Assembly (NCBI GenBank): GCA_035772405.1
Contig: JAYKKM010000001.1
Location: 62,001-126,000, forward strand
DNA from: Chrysogorgia sp. JL179-B06
Taxonomy: Eukaryota; Cnidaria; Anthozoa; Scleralcyonacea; Chrysogorgiidae
Reading direction: 5' to 3'
DNA length: 64,000 nt
Part shown: positions 22,131 through 33,897 of the stretch, piece after piece
How the letters are laid out: every line of letters begins with the position of its first letter
How positions within the stretch are numbered: position 1 is the first letter of the stretch
The notes under the pieces: generated by a model
What the model was told of the DNA's origin: nothing
Seen by the model: the letters and a program-made list of their open reading frames with translations, nothing else
Database searches by the model: none
Program-made: the position numbers and the translations under genes

Positions 22131-23283
22131 TGATATGCTCACGTGTGCAGAACCAGGCGCCGAACTAAGTGAAATAATAAATTAAAATGTTTATGACAAC
22201 TACCACTGGGACTATAGTCTATACTCTTATAATTACATATGTCAAACGTTTTAATTAGATAAAATTTATTTCTATTATGTAAATTATTATGAAGCTATAT
22301 ATAAGTGCACACTTTGATTAGACAGTTGTCATTTTTACTGCTGAAATAAAGGAAAGAAGTAGCCTATCTCGATGTACGTTGTCTCATATACCTTTGTATC
22401 TTTTCTTAAAATTTGGTAAGCCAACTTGGAATCCCCTATCTTGTGTCCTTCAACTGGAAATTGTTGTTAGTCGGTAAGAAACTCCTTAATATTCTTTACA
22501 ACTCTTTGGTTGACCATGCGTCGCTTTAGTTATCGAGCAATTTCAACGTCAATTTATTTTGTTAAAAAGTTTAATTTAGAACTCTTGAAAGATAATACCA
22601 CTATAGTTCGTCGGTCAATCTACGTCGCTGTCAACAAGGAAATTAAAGCTCTCTAGTACAAGAAAAAAACAACACCTCAATGAGAACTAAATAACCAACG
22701 AGTTCTTATGGAAGCGGCTTAATCAGTTTTGAAAAAGGCGTATTCAAAAATATTTTACGATCGCGTCCATGTGTCGTCTATCTACTCGAAGCTCTCTGCA
22801 CATTCAGTACTACACATAGAACGAGTCATTTTAACTGGCGACTGGCTAAATAACCTACACATATTTTATTAATAAATGACCAGTAAAGAAGTTGTTTGTC
22901 TCTCTGCTACGCAGGCTAGGTGGAGAGATGGACAGTTGCTTTGCTTTAATTTCATTTCTCATTATGAGTCAGCTTGAAAAGCAAGTGCAGGAATGCAAAT
23001 GAATTTTAATCTTTCTTTGTTTGTTGCATTTTTTAGACCAGTGGAGTTCACCGGCATTCACCGAGAATCGAGATAATTCCACTGGAATATCGAGATGGTT
23101 CAAAGTATTATTCGAGAGAATCGAGATATAATTCAAAAGTCAAACTGGAAATTGTCGTTGGTCGCGGTAAGTCACGCCTTAATATTCGAATTCTTTGGTC
23201 CACCATGCATCACTTTAGTGAGCGGGCTAGTGTTCTTATTTTTCACATGGCTCGGGTTTCTTTGTTCTTTTCGGGGAATATAT
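22131..23283. other. Non-coding end of copy A
   Basis: No gene supported; closely matches 54280-55424. Homology stops at GGGAATATATT. Confidence 0.6.
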
Positions 23284-23749
23284 TCAATAGCCCCTGTACA
23301 TTAACTGTCTAAAAAGCTGGTGGCGGTTTTTGATTGTAACAGAGGAGTGCGGTGCTGAAAACAATGACAAAACAATATATTAATATTCCCCTTTAATATT
23401 CTCGCTATAGTTTTTCCTCTAATATTCCCTTCTAATATATAGTATTATATAAATCTCTTCGTCCGACTCACTCATGTCTTCCACGTGTAACTGTCTTTAC
23501 GAAGTTCTAGCATATTGAACAGAACGAACACAACGATTTACATTTGAATTTAACTCTTGAGAATCCTACTGGGCGATGAAATAATTTCATTGCGTTGCCA
23601 ACGCATAATTATAAATCATCTACTAAAAAAGGAATTTCTTTTTGACCTCGCCCATGTGAACTATTATTGGATTCCCCACTATTACAAAATATTTAAGTCG
23701 AGCTGAATTCAATATTGGGCGAGACATATATCAAACAAAATATCTTAAA
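23284..23749. other. Spacer between copies A and B
   Basis: Nothing recognised. Confidence 0.5.
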
Positions 23750-24222
23750 GGGTGAGTGTCAACCGTGACGCATTGCACGCTCGGTCGGCCATTTTTTGAA
23801 GCACGAAATTCCTTTGGTGAACTGCATCTGTAAATATCTTTGATATGCCAATCCTTGATATAAATTATTCATTTTGTCTTTTAATTGAAAGAAGATATAC
23901 CTTAGAAAGTAATTATTTCTGCATTTTTCACAAAACTCGACGTTTTCTTGACTTTCGTTTCGAATTATGTCAGCCTTGACTGACTCGAAGCGTGCAAGAC
24001 CAAGTGACGAGGTTCAAACAAAAAAAATCAGGTTCCAAGTCGATGTATTTGGATTGTGGATGAATAAGAAAGCTTCTGTAGGGTTTTCTGAAAAGACTCG
24101 GCGAATTTCCGAAGTATTTATGCCACATCAAGTTGGCAACAAAGCACTTCAAAACACTTTGTAATCGTACGGAAAGATAAACACAAACGCGCAATGCATG
24201 ACGGTTGACACTCTCTCTTTAA
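23750..24222 (+). mobile_element. Short inverted-repeat element with ORF, copy 2
   Basis: Left GAGTGTCAACCGTGACGCATTGC and right GCAATGCATGACGGTTGACACTC form terminal inverted repeats. It holds the best reading frame of the three copies (23967-24164, 65 codons, MSALTDSKRARPSDEVQ ... VFGLWMNKKASVGFSEKTR). The function of this short basic protein is unknown; it may be the N-terminal exon of a transposon protein. Confidence 0.55.
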
Positions 24223-24309
24223 CATAAAGATGTTTCTTCGCACGTAAACAATCAAAAGGTTGCTCGTCATTAACTCATAAAGACATCACGTTCCGCGAGA
24301 AAGTACTTC

Positions 24310-24440
24310 AACCAATGAAATTTCGATTTAGTTAAAAGGCACGCGAGTTACGCGGCGGGGAGCGGAGATAAGACCCTGGGTACGAGGTTGCGTAACTCGC
24401 CAACCTCGTACCGAGGGTCTTATTTCCGCTCCCCGTTGCT
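24310..24440. repeat. Inverted repeat, GGGGAGCGGAGATAAGACC arms
   Basis: Arms around 24356-24392 and 24400-24436, nearly complementary, with AACGAGG/ACGAGGTTG cores like 20591-20653. Confidence 0.75.
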
Positions 24441-24649
24441 TTGCACGTGAACAGCACGTGTGACCAGTCCATAGGTTGCTGCCCTACATCGTAAAATATT
24501 GGGCTGCCACGTGATGCTAATAGACAGTTGATTGTGGATTATATGTGAGGGTATAATGAAAGTACGTTATTTTGAGGCAACGCCCTCTGTGAATAAATCT
24601 CATTCCCTCGTGGCCTTAAAATAACCTATTAATTATATCATAGAAACTA

Positions 24650-24786
24650 CAGGGTGTATAAAAAAAAGCGCAACCTCGGAATTTCCCAAGAAATCCACTG
24701 TGTTCTTAACACAAAAGATTTTCGCCCCTGGGAATTTAAAATAGCTTGTAATCGTATTCCAGGGGCATAATTGTCTAATTACTACA
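24650..24786. mobile_element. Half of a TA-flanked MITE
   Basis: CAGGGTGTATAAAAAAAAGC onward is the reverse complement of the right half of the element at 26745-27065. The other terminus is missing. Confidence 0.75.
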
Positions 24787-24941
24787 ATATACCCAGATAC
24801 ATCTTCACCATAAATCCTTACAACATGACGTAGTTTAATCGAGTGAAATGCCAAATATTACCTGTATATATACCCAGAATCTTATCCTGCATGGCATTAC
24901 CACCATATATACATAACGTGTGACTAGGCTCTCGGCAACGG

Positions 24942-25015
24942 CTTCCGTAGCTCATTGGTCAGAGTACTGCACTAGCATCGCAAGGTCGCGTGTTTAATTC
25001 CAGCCGGAACGCCTT
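24942..25015 (+). repeat. tRNA-Ala-like pseudogene or SINE head
   Basis: GTAGCTCATTGGTCAGAG matches an A box/D arm. CTAGCAT could be an anticodon loop with AGC, and GTTTAATTCC is a weak B box. GCTTCCG and CGGAACGC partly pair as acceptor stem. Anticodon and T stems are poorly paired, so it is not a working tRNA gene. Confidence 0.45.
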
Positions 25016-25386
25016 GAGAATGTATATTTTCATCATTTTAATAAAAGAGTCTTATTACTTATTTTCTTAAAACATCTTTCCATGTTCCCATACGTTATAG
25101 AAACACTCGTAAAAGTTTGGGAGGACTCGAAATAGAGTGGAAACACACTCGCCCAGTGGGCTCGTCTTCCCACTGCCATTTCTCATTCTCCCAAACTACC
25201 ACTCGTATCTCTATAACTCTATGGAAACATGGAAAATGTTTCCTGGCGACCACACCTCAGTAGCATAGCACATCTGAGATTTAACGAGTGCTAGGTATAA
25301 ACATATATATATGTATATATGTATATATATGTATATTATTACTCTTTCCCGGAATTTGGACCCTGACGTTTTAATTTTCATTGCAG

Positions 25387-25730
25387 GAGCTTCGACAGGA
25401 GAATTATACGTTAAAAATGAAAATTGACACCAATATTTACGAAAGGGAAAACTTGATAAAAGATTTCTAGCAGTCGAATAAATGCAAACGTAAAGAATTG
25501 GAGAATGAATGTATTCGTCTTGCTGCCAACAACGAAAAACAAGTTCGAGATCTAAGATACGAACTACATTCATCAGAAATGGAACTTGAGAAGGCTACTT
25601 TGGTCAATGATGAACAAAAAGAGAAAATCGCAAAAAAAGACGAAATGTTAGCTCAAGCCAACAGTTACTCAGAGAAACTGCAAGATATGTATCAGATGGA
25701 AAGACAGTTAGAAGAACTGCAACAATTACA
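25387..25730 (+). pseudogene. Coiled-coil exon with in-frame TAG, plus copy
   Basis: Between TTTTCATTGCAG and GTGAGT. ELRQENYTLKMKIDTNIYE, then TAG after IKDF, then CKRKELENECIRLAANNEKQ through EELQQLQ, a long heptad pattern. The TAG is also in the inverted copy, so it predates the duplication, unless TTTCTAG at that point acts as an internal acceptor. Downstream frame intact here, unlike 43656-43997. Confidence 0.55.
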
Positions 25731-25828
25731 GTGAGTTTTTAAGCATACAAAATCACAAAACGAAGCGACACGTGAGAGACACACCGGATGAGAAAGAACA
25801 CCTAACATTTACTAATAAAAATTTGAAG

Positions 25829-25895
25829 AAATCTCAAGGATTATTTGGAAGAAGAAAAAATACTGAAGGGGAGACCTCGTTAAGAGATAATACAG
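25829..25895 (+). pseudogene. Relative of the NEKEQL exon, plus strand
   Basis: Upstream EKEHLTF and then NLKDYLEEEKILKG match EKEQLIF and YLEDNFMEEK of 7525-7646, but in different frames; ends at GTATGA. Probably broken. Confidence 0.35.
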
Positions 25896-26130
25896 GTATG
25901 ACATTAAAATAGACCTGAAGTAAAAATTGTATTATGTTTTAAATAAGCATAATCGTCAATTCACGATTATGCCCTACATATTCCACCTGAAAGCTGCATT
26001 CCTGTGTGACCTACTGTATGATTGCCTGGGAAATAGAAAGTGTGGTTGTACTCTTAATTGATTTACTTTAATGCCATCAATATGTATGTAATGAAAGGAA
26101 TTCTCTCTTGTCAAGAACTATGATTAGATT

Positions 26131-26744
26131 GTTATCTAAGATTCATCCCGGGAACATTTTCTCGATGTTTGAAATTTCCCGGCCAATTAAAGCTTTGCAG
26201 ATCGTCTGTTATATCGAAACTAGTTTTCTAGAATATTTTCAACACTTTTCAGTGTAATACTTGCGTTGATAATTTCATTGTAGAGCATCTGATTCAATTC
26301 CATCTGAATCAATTTTACTTTATTCCAAAATCCTAATTGGCTAATGATTGCCAAGGTATTTAGGGAAAAACCTCCGGCCGGTGTTATTGCTGCCCGATCC
26401 CCTTAGGGAGGCAGCACACTATTCTTGGCGTCCTTGTGTTTATCTCGTGCCCAGTCGATTGGCAGAGCTACTGTATAGCTGCTGTTAATCTCGATCTGCG
26501 TGAAAAAGTGGATGTTTGTTAGCAGTTACCATTCCCGGCTGCGCTGAATGTATAATGCATTGTTTTATTTACCTATGACATTTAGACATTCCTGACTTGG
26601 ACTTCTAGTAAACAATATATTTAGTATGGTGACATCCCGCATGATTTCCGTATGTTATGATCGTCTTGATACGTGTTTATATTGTTATCGAGTGGAACAC
26701 GGCAACAAACGACAGCGTCTTAATTGAAGGAGACACTGACTATA
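26131..26744. other. Spacer, no gene seen
   Basis: Unrecognised sequence. CCGTATGTTA...GATACGTGTTTATATTG resembles the stretch near 27420-27480, suggesting a local duplication around the MITE. Confidence 0.4.
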
Positions 26745-27065
26745 CAGGGTGTATAAAAAAAAGCGCAACCTCGGAATTTCCCAAGAAATCCACTTTGTTT
26801 TTATTAGCATGCACAAAAGATTTTAGGCCTCTGGGAATTAACTGTTGTTGATACTTGTAAACTAAACAACTTTTCATTAAATAAATGCATAAATTTCGAT
26901 TCAATTCTGCTTTACGTGCTCGAGTTTGTAGTAATTAGACAGTTATGCCCCTGGAATACGATTACAAGCTATTTTAAATTCCCAGGGGCGAAAATCTTTT
27001 GTGTTTAAGAACACAGTGGATTTCTTGGGAAATTCCGAGGTTGCGCTTTTTTTTTATACACCCTG
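26745..27065. mobile_element. TA-flanked MITE, complete
   Basis: 321 bp, inverted ends CAGGGTGTATAAAAAAAAGC / GCTTTTTTTTTATACACCCTG, flanked by TA. No coding sequence. Mariner-like ends. Confidence 0.85.
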
Positions 27066-27703
27066 TATAAACCTCAATGTTTTCGACAATGGTGACATCC
27101 CACATTCCCGTTCGTTAGTTCGATTTGAAATAAGACTGCTCGATCGCGAGATAAGTCGGCAAATATTACAAATAACGTGAAGTTCGATTTGGCAAAAGTG
27201 TCGCTTGAATGGAAAATTTATAACTTCGCGAGGCTTGCTCGTTTCCAGTAAATGTTGTTCGTTATTAGATGTATGGCGTTCAAATATGAATATTATGAAT
27301 ATTATAAATTGAATAGACTTTAAGCGGTTGTTAAATTTGACTCGCAAATTATGCAAATGAGCTATTTTCTTTTGTTATGGCCACAATAATTACGGGTAAC
27401 CGAAACTCGCCATATGATTACCGTATGTTATTTTAGTATTACAAGGCTACATGATCGCCTTTATACGTGGTTTATATTCTACATTCTATTTATTTGATCC
27501 TTCATGCTCTAGAAAATTTGTAGCATTGCTTGACATGCCTAATCCTGAACACTTCTACAGGCAACCTCGTATCCACTGCTCCTGTGTCTGTCCCAAGGAC
27601 TGGTTTTTAAGACAGGTTATTGTAGTCTTGAATCATCGTGATCATCTTTTCGGTCCATCTTCTTTTAATTTCAAGTCCAACCGGTATTTTTCCTTTTTTC
27701 CTG
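27066..27703. other. Spacer before copy B
   Basis: No exon I can support, although it may be intronic to a plus-strand gene running from 25.4 to 28.5 kb. Confidence 0.4.
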
Positions 27704-27784
27704 CAATGCAAACTTCACACTGCGATTAATCGGGCCAATTTCACAAACTAAACCATATTCGCTTCTTTTTCATTTTTTTGTTAG

Positions 27785-28468
27785 ATTACGGACATTGGAC
27801 AGGAATGTAATGATGAAGAGATAAATGTTATCTGCCTGAGGCGGATAACATTGAAAGATCTCTCGATAATTCTTGATATCATGTGTAAGCCAAATCCAAT
27901 TGTTTTATTATACATATAAATGTAGATTATTACGTCACCTACAGACAATTTTTGATATTTTGTAGATGGCAAGACATCGAGAATTGTTTGTAGGTTTTTT
28001 AGCCAATCCCAATCGAGATTGTATGAGTATTGTAATAATATCAAATATTTCTAATTTTCTTTTTAGAAAAGTGTCGTGATGGTGAGAAAGGCGCTTGAGA
28101 AATTCCCAACTGTTCCGAGACGCGTGTACGTAACTGCCCGCTTTTCTTTCTCTAATTTCTTTGTCCCTATTTTTATTTTTATATCCCTTTCACTCATTTT
28201 ATTTTTTACATGTTATTGGCTCATTTTTAGTTCTAAGTAGATTAGCTATTCCATGTCTCTAATTATTACTTTTTTTATCCCTGCAGTGTTCCATGCTGAT
28301 AACTCAAGTCTAAACCAAATATTTCTGAAACTGCTCTGTGATGCTATTGAGGAACACTCTTATAATGAGAACCTCCATGATCTACTGTCTAAAGAGGAAA
28401 CCCAGAAACTGGAAGTGAAGATGAGAGAAATGGGACACCACGTACCAGCAATGATAAAGTCAAAGTAG
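27785..28468 (+). pseudogene. 3' end of unrecognised gene, copy B (three exons)
   Basis: Exon from 27785 (after TTTTTTGTTAG) has small deletions that shift the YGHWT frame. Exon 28067-28129 is open (VVMVRKALEKFPTVPRRVY). The terminal exon 28287-28468, after TTTATCCCTGCAG, is intact: SSLNQIFLKLLCDAIEEH, NENLHDLLSKEETQKLEVKM, HVPAMIKSK, stop. The protein looks helical. The plus-strand coiled-coil exon at 25387 may belong to the same gene. Family unknown. Confidence 0.5.
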
Positions 28469-28614
28469 AAATACCTGATCAAGTGAACGAGGTAACTGAA
28501 CTAGAGCGTGTGACGTGATGTGATTTTTCCAAAATGTACGAATTCCCATTATCTAGGTCCATATGCTTATTTTAGTATCTTAATGATATATTTATATATA
28601 CATAAGATGTTTAC

Positions 28615-28669
28615 GATGGTTAAAAAAGCTAAAACACAATTTTGATATGTTTTAGCTTTTTTAACCATC
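28615..28669. repeat. Hairpin, 21-bp arms (copy B)
   Basis: Same arms as 911-963; the loop differs. Confidence 0.8.
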
Positions 28670-28826
28670 TTATGTATTATATGCTCTACTATATTGTATT
28701 GAGCTCTCTACGCGGCATCTATATTATTTATTTATATTTATATTTATATATATTTATATATATAAATCTCTATCGTAATCAAATATAAATACTAAATATT
28801 GATTTAAATATACCCTTATATTCACG

Positions 28827-29110
28827 GGCATTACCACCACTATATATACCAAACTCCGTTTGCCTGTGCTCAATGAGTAATTAGAGCGCTGGGCTAGATC
28901 GAGTTGCTGGGTCGTGGTTTCGACATGGCCATACATATACTGAGATACAAATGAATCATAAAACGTGTTGTGCTGCGTAGGTAGTGCAGAAATACAAATC
29001 AAATATCTAAAAAGGTTGGTGTACTGCCGAAATAGCGTGTAAGTAGTTTAACGTTTCGAGCGAAGGACCTTCATCAGAGTGTGAAACGTAAAGCGAAATA
29101 ATAACAGAGT
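28827..29110 (+). repeat. SINE-like element, copy B
   Basis: As 1190-1440: A-box-like CTCAATGAGTAATTAGAGC and B-box-like GGTTTCGACAT. Confidence 0.55.
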
Positions 29111-29396
29111 GAGACGTTTTTCTAATAACTTTAAAATTACCGTCAGTAGGCCATTTTCTGTTCCAATATTACCGTCAGAAGTACTGGAGCTCTCCTGGAT
29201 CGTTCAGATCAGGCGAGAGATGAATAAGAGGATAATCATTGATCTTGTCAACTTCGCATGGTTAAGAAGTATTTCGTCAAACAAGAGTTTTTCCCTTATC
29301 CGGCTAGCGAACGTAGTTTTCTTAAAAAGAGCGGATAATCGAACATATCGTAACGTGTTAACAATCTCACATCCAGTGGGGTGGTACGAGTGCCAT

Positions 29397-29480
29397 GTAT
29401 TTGCTCGTCAATGCCTTCTATTTGCTCGTCAATGCCTTCTATTTGCTCGTCAATGCCTTGTATTTGCTCGTCGGCCACTT
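29397..29480. repeat. 21-bp tandem repeat, four units
   Basis: TATTTGCTCGTCAATGCCTTC repeated. Absent from copy A. Minus strand reads as DEQIEGI heptapeptides, but no exon structure supports coding. Confidence 0.9.
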
Positions 29481-29934
29481 CCTTATATGGAATGCGTACT
29501 AGAAGTACATATGAAAAAATCGGCAAATCTTGACTCACGCTGCAAAATAGTCTCTCACATGAGATTCACGATTATCCTTAATTGTCAAATGCGTCCGTGA
29601 ATCGTAGGAGTAGCGCATGCGTATAATAGTCAATTACCATCCCACATGCTTAGTATCTCTCACTAGTCTATTAATCTTGCACGCCAATGGATGCGTGGGG
29701 CTAGGGTGGAGAAGAAAAGTTAATAATCACATGAATGGTTGTTATCATCCTATTTTCCACTTGGCTGTCGCGTTTCGCGCGGACGCCGTAGATCAAATTT
29801 CGACATTGCCTTCCGTTTTCGCTGGTAGTCGGAGAAATTTCCTTTGTTTTGAATATCTCCGCGAAAATTGAGAGCACAATTTCGCAAACGAAATTCTTCG
29901 CAGACATGGAGTGAAAAATGGGCTTAATAATGAG

Positions 29935-30325
29935 AGTATCAACCAGACGCATTGCACGCTGGGTCACTCGGCCATTTTCCGAATCATGTAACTCCCTTGG
30001 TGAACTGATCTGTAAATATCTTGTCAATACTTGATATAAATTATTAAGATATACCTTAGAAAGTATTTATTTCTGCATTTCTCAAATTTCTGACGCGAAG
30101 CATGGAAGACCAAGTGACGAGGTTCAAACAACAAGATCAGGTTCCAAGTCTACGTATTTGGATTGTGGATGAATAAGAAAGCCTCTATAGGGTTTTCTGA
30201 GAAGACTCGGCTAATTTCCGAGTATTTACCACGTCAAGTTGGCAACGAAGCACTTCGAAACACTTCGTTATCGTACGGAAAGATAAACACAAACGCGCAA
30301 TGCACGACTGTTGACACTAACTCTC
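29935..30325 (+). mobile_element. Short inverted-repeat element, copy 3
   Basis: Orthologous position to copy 1 (2596-3012), related to 23750-24222. Right end GCGCAATGCACGACTGTTGACAC. ORF broken. Confidence 0.5.
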
Positions 30326-30349
30326 TAAAATGAAGACAACGAAAACGTT

Positions 30350-30600
30350 GATCGTTGCGATGATGATAATCAAGATGAAAATTATGAACATTATAATGAT
30401 TGTGATAATAATTATAATGACAATGGCGTCGATGATATAATTAAGGTGAAGAGAATGCTGATGATAATAGCGATAATGATAACAATGGTATCTAGTATGA
30501 TAATCAAATGGAAAATTATTACAATTGCGATAATGATAAGAACATAATGATGATTGAAATAATGATAACAATTATATTGATGATAATGGTTAATTGTACT
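30350..30600. repeat. Imperfect GATGATAAT simple repeat
   Basis: Copy B counterpart of 3040-3300. Confidence 0.8.
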
Positions 30601-30993
30601 TGGAGTTTCGGATAACAAAAAAATAATAAACACGTATCTAATATCTATTCAGTATTCTCTTTTCTGCATGTAAAAAGTTTCTATAGATAAACAACTTTCA
30701 AGTACAAAAGCAACAAGTTCGTACTTTATATCTCACCTGAGGATAAGAGAGATTAAATGTCATACAACCTAAAATAATTTCATACGTCCTGCGAGTGTTG
30801 ACAACTAGTGTTGACGGCGTTTAGAATTTAGTGGAAAGTTTTCTGGTCATAAAGAACATCTCCTACAGTCGGTTTCAAGATTTTTTGTCCAGTTTCGTTT
30901 TCGAAGAGGAAAAATGCCGTTTGCATTACGACACGAGAAAAAGGACTCCAGCTAATTGCAATAAAAAGGTGAACCATCATCAGAGAGACCAAC

Positions 30994-31047
30994 CTGTTTG
31001 GAGGAAGTGGCTTCAGCTCCCCGGCCGCATTCATTCTGTTCGACAAT
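30994..31047 (-). CDS. Candidate exon, EQ-TSS type, copy 4
   Basis: IVEQNECGRGAEATSSKQ, donor GTTGGT; as 3690-3743. Confidence 0.45.
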
Positions 31048-31883
31048 CTCAATCTCTTTCTATCAGTCTGTGTTTTTCTTACGTGTATATTTTATGACAT
31101 AAATAATATTTATACTGGATACCATGTCCCCGAAGTGTTTTTTCAGTGGGGTCCACAACATTGCAATTAATACCATGATATAATACAACACAAATACACA
31201 ATACCATATAATACAATACAATACAATACAATACAATACAACAACACAATACCATTAAATCTAATATGATAAATATAATAAACAAATTTAATATAGTTTA
31301 CAAGATAGAAGATTGGCATCAATAATACAAAATTCAACGGTCTTTCTGAACAAATTCAAAATTATTTTATTGCGACATTTTTGTCAATTCGGAAAGTTAA
31401 TTTTTTTTAAAGTTAGAAATTCGTCGTATAATGAATCGTTGATTTTTTACCAAGGAAGGTGGCTTTCTCGATTTAAAAGTTGCCGGCTATAGCGTCGTGA
31501 AAATAGCGTAGCCACTACGCTTAGCATTCCCGATGCAAACGACTACACTATGGTAACTATGGTTATTTTCTACGTATAGCATACTAGGCAAACATCCAGG
31601 TCCGTTTAATATAAACATACATGAGGAATACCGCCAGAATGTTAGAAAGTTGTGCAGATTATTGCGCTCCAGAAGTAGTTATTGCCCTTTCAATGGGTAA
31701 ATGCTAACAGAGGTACGCGTATTAGTGTAAACACACTGACTTATTCGTAGCGTTAATTCTACTTTCATCCGTACTAGCATTGTCCTACCGTACTATAGTG
31801 TAAACGTGGCCTAAAACGAGGTTAGTTTATAAGCATATAAAATTATATTAAATCAGAATTTTTGCGGAGTCTCCCAAACTTAC

Positions 31884-31945
31884 TTTGCCCATTTGTCTCT
31901 TCAAAAATTCAATTCTCTTGTTCGTAAAATTGAAAATGGGCATAT
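31884..31945 (-). CDS. Candidate exon, KIEFLKRQ type, copy 4
   Basis: Donor GTAAGT. MPIFNFTNKRIEFLKRQMGK; the acceptor AG seen in copies 1 and 2 is not evident. Confidence 0.35.
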
Positions 31946-32230
31946 TTAGCAAATATCCGTACCTCATGGAATCACAAAATGGCATCGATCTGAAATATGG
32001 ACCAAAGAAGAAATTTTTGAAAAGTTGTCAAAAGCTAGCACATTTATCATAGAATTCGGTTTGGAGCTGAAAAAGTTTCATTATGTAGTCGTTTCTTCAG
32101 AATAAAGCAGTTTAGTAAGAGGTATCTGCTATGCTTTGTTCGTCTCCATGGCAACCATTTTGTTTATAACAAGTTTTACGCTTGTTTTGATGCTTTTTTG
32201 TAGTTGAAAATTGGCATATCCAGTAAATAC

Positions 32231-32369
32231 CTGTAGTCCGGTCCAGCGCTTGAACTTGTTGATCAGGTATCGCTTCTACAATCATGGTTTTCTTTCGATA
32301 ATTTAACGGGATCTGGTATATCACTTCGTCCAATCAACTGCATTGTAATATCGCGGTCGCTTCTGTCCT
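32231..32369 (-). CDS. Candidate exon, diverged EDRS/PDP type, copy 4
   Basis: As 4903-5041. Confidence 0.4.
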
Positions 32370-32515
32370 CTAAAGAATGAAAACAGTTTCAAATACTTCT
32401 CTTTCCATGTTTTAACCTACATTAAATAAGCTTTCTAACGATATGCAGGTTATTGGATAATTTTGTATTGTATGTGTGCAGGGCCCGATAAAGCGAAATA
32501 GCAAATTTCAAATAC

Positions 32516-32597
32516 TTCTCTTTCCATGTTCTGACCGGATCTGGAACAAAACCTTGACCGCTCCACTGCTCCGCCATCTCTCGCTCGCTTCTGTCCT
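32516..32597 (-). CDS. Candidate exon, EDRS/PDP type, copy 4
   Basis: EDRSEREMAEQWSGRGF then VPDPVRRWKE; 82 nt, CTCTAG acceptor, GTATTT donor. Confidence 0.55.
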
Positions 32598-33193
32598 CTA
32601 GAGAATGAAAACAGTTTCAAATCAGTTGCAATTTTAATCCATGTTTTCCGAGGAGGATTGTGAAGATCATTGCACAGCTGAGAAATTATATTGTCACGAA
32701 CAGTATTCAGTAAAGTGTAAAAAGGAACTCCTCAGTTTATACTTAAGTAAAAGAAAAGTATGACCTGAAAATACAATTGCGATAATGGTAAGAACATAAT
32801 GATCGAAATAATGATAACAATTATATTGATGATAATAGTTGTTAATTGTACTTGGAGTTTCGGATAACAAAAAAATAATGAACACGTATGTAATATCTGT
32901 TCTGCTTCATATAAATATACATATATACACACGTATACATATGCACATACGTACATACGCACGCATAAATATATATAAACACATATATACACATATACAT
33001 ACACATATATACACGTACAAATATATTGTACTATTTATTTATAGTTTATATTGTACTATTTATTTATAGTTTATTTTGTACTCTTCGCTGATAGTTTACC
33101 CAATAAAGTTGTTAAATAATAGTCTTTGGGGTAAATTAGGTTTTGTACTTCATCCTAAGGATCCCTCTAGTCGAAAACCCAATACTAACTTAC

Positions 33194-33272
33194 CTCCTTG
33201 TTGTATCATTTGGGACATTGCCCGCATGATGTCGGCACATTCATCTACCTTTTCTTTTATTTCTTTGGACAG
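33194..33272 (-). CDS. Candidate coiled-coil exon, LSKEIKEK copy 3
   Basis: LSKEIKEKVDECADIMRAM then SQMIQQG; TTTGTAG acceptor, GTAAGT donor. Confidence 0.6.
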
Positions 33273-33417
33273 CTACAAATTAAACGTAAAACTTTGATAT
33301 TTATAATTAGATTACGCCTCCCGCCTGGTCTTTCAATAGCTGATGTCCTAAAGTATAATGTCCTAAAATAAATGCGATATTCAAGACTCCGCTTCAATCC
33401 AAAGGCTTATTACTTAC

Positions 33418-33469
33418 TTTTGGCTTGTTTTTTTGCCCCTGCCGGGCGGCCACGGCTCCTCTTCACTTC
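33418..33469 (-). CDS. AT-hook micro-exon, one base too long
   Basis: Between ATCTTGCAG and GTAAGT. EVKRSRGRPAGAK: the RGRP core binds AT-rich minor groove in known AT-hook proteins. A single extra A in an A-run shifts the frame after the core, compared with 38402-38452. Confidence 0.55.
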
Positions 33470-33598
33470 CTGCAAGATTATGTTAAAGAAATGTTTTAAC
33501 AAGTGCCACATCCAGAAATAAAATAATTTAATAAATAATAGCATAATTTAATAAATGCGATATTCAAGACTGCTTCAATCCAAACGCTTATTACTTAC

Positions 33599-33645
33599 TT
33601 TTGGCTTGTTTTTCGATCCTGGCGGCCACGGCTCCTCTTCACTTC
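33599..33645 (-). pseudogene. AT-hook micro-exon, one base too short
   Basis: EVKRSRGR, then frame lost (QDRK) by a one-base deletion. The same deletion is in 38731, 40408, 45982 and 46319, so it was copied. Confidence 0.5.
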
Positions 33646-33813
33646 TTGCAAGATTATGTTAAAGAAATGTTTTAACAAGTTCCACATCCAGAAATAGAAT
33701 AATTTAATAAATGCCACATCCAGAAATAGAATAATTTAACAAGTGCCACATCCAGAAATAGAATAATTTAATAAATGCGATATTCAAGACTGCTTCAATC
33801 CAATGCTTACTAC

Positions 33814-33891
33814 TTATTTTCTTATACAGTGTTCCATGGTAAGTACTTCTTCTTCTCGCATTTCGATGTCATCGAATCCTCCTTCAGCCAT
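33814..33891 (-). CDS. Short ORF directly after integrase stop
   Basis: Starts 6 bases after the integrase TAG (TATATAATGG): MAEGGFDDIEMREEEVLTM. The tight spacing fits a compact transposon gene order; only the N-terminus is left. Confidence 0.4.
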   Translation of the reverse strand: MAEGGFDDIEMREEEVLTMEHCIRK

Positions 33892-33897
33892 TATATA

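Larger units (their letters stand above)
25130..26130 (+). repeat. Inverted duplicate arm (partner 43246-44325)
   Basis: From the GAGTGGAAACACACTCGCCC context to CAAGAACTATGATTAGATT the segment is the reverse complement of 43246-44325. It carries an exon and its flanks, so this is a gene fragment duplication, not a transposon end. Confidence 0.85.

Noticed and set aside
24942..25015. Functional tRNA-Ala gene
   Set aside because: Anticodon and T stems are badly paired; only the promoter boxes and loop are tRNA-like.
29109..29600. 163-codon plus-strand ORF
   Set aside because: Runs through a 21-bp tandem repeat and non-conserved sequence; copy A lacks it and no known motif or splice context supports it.
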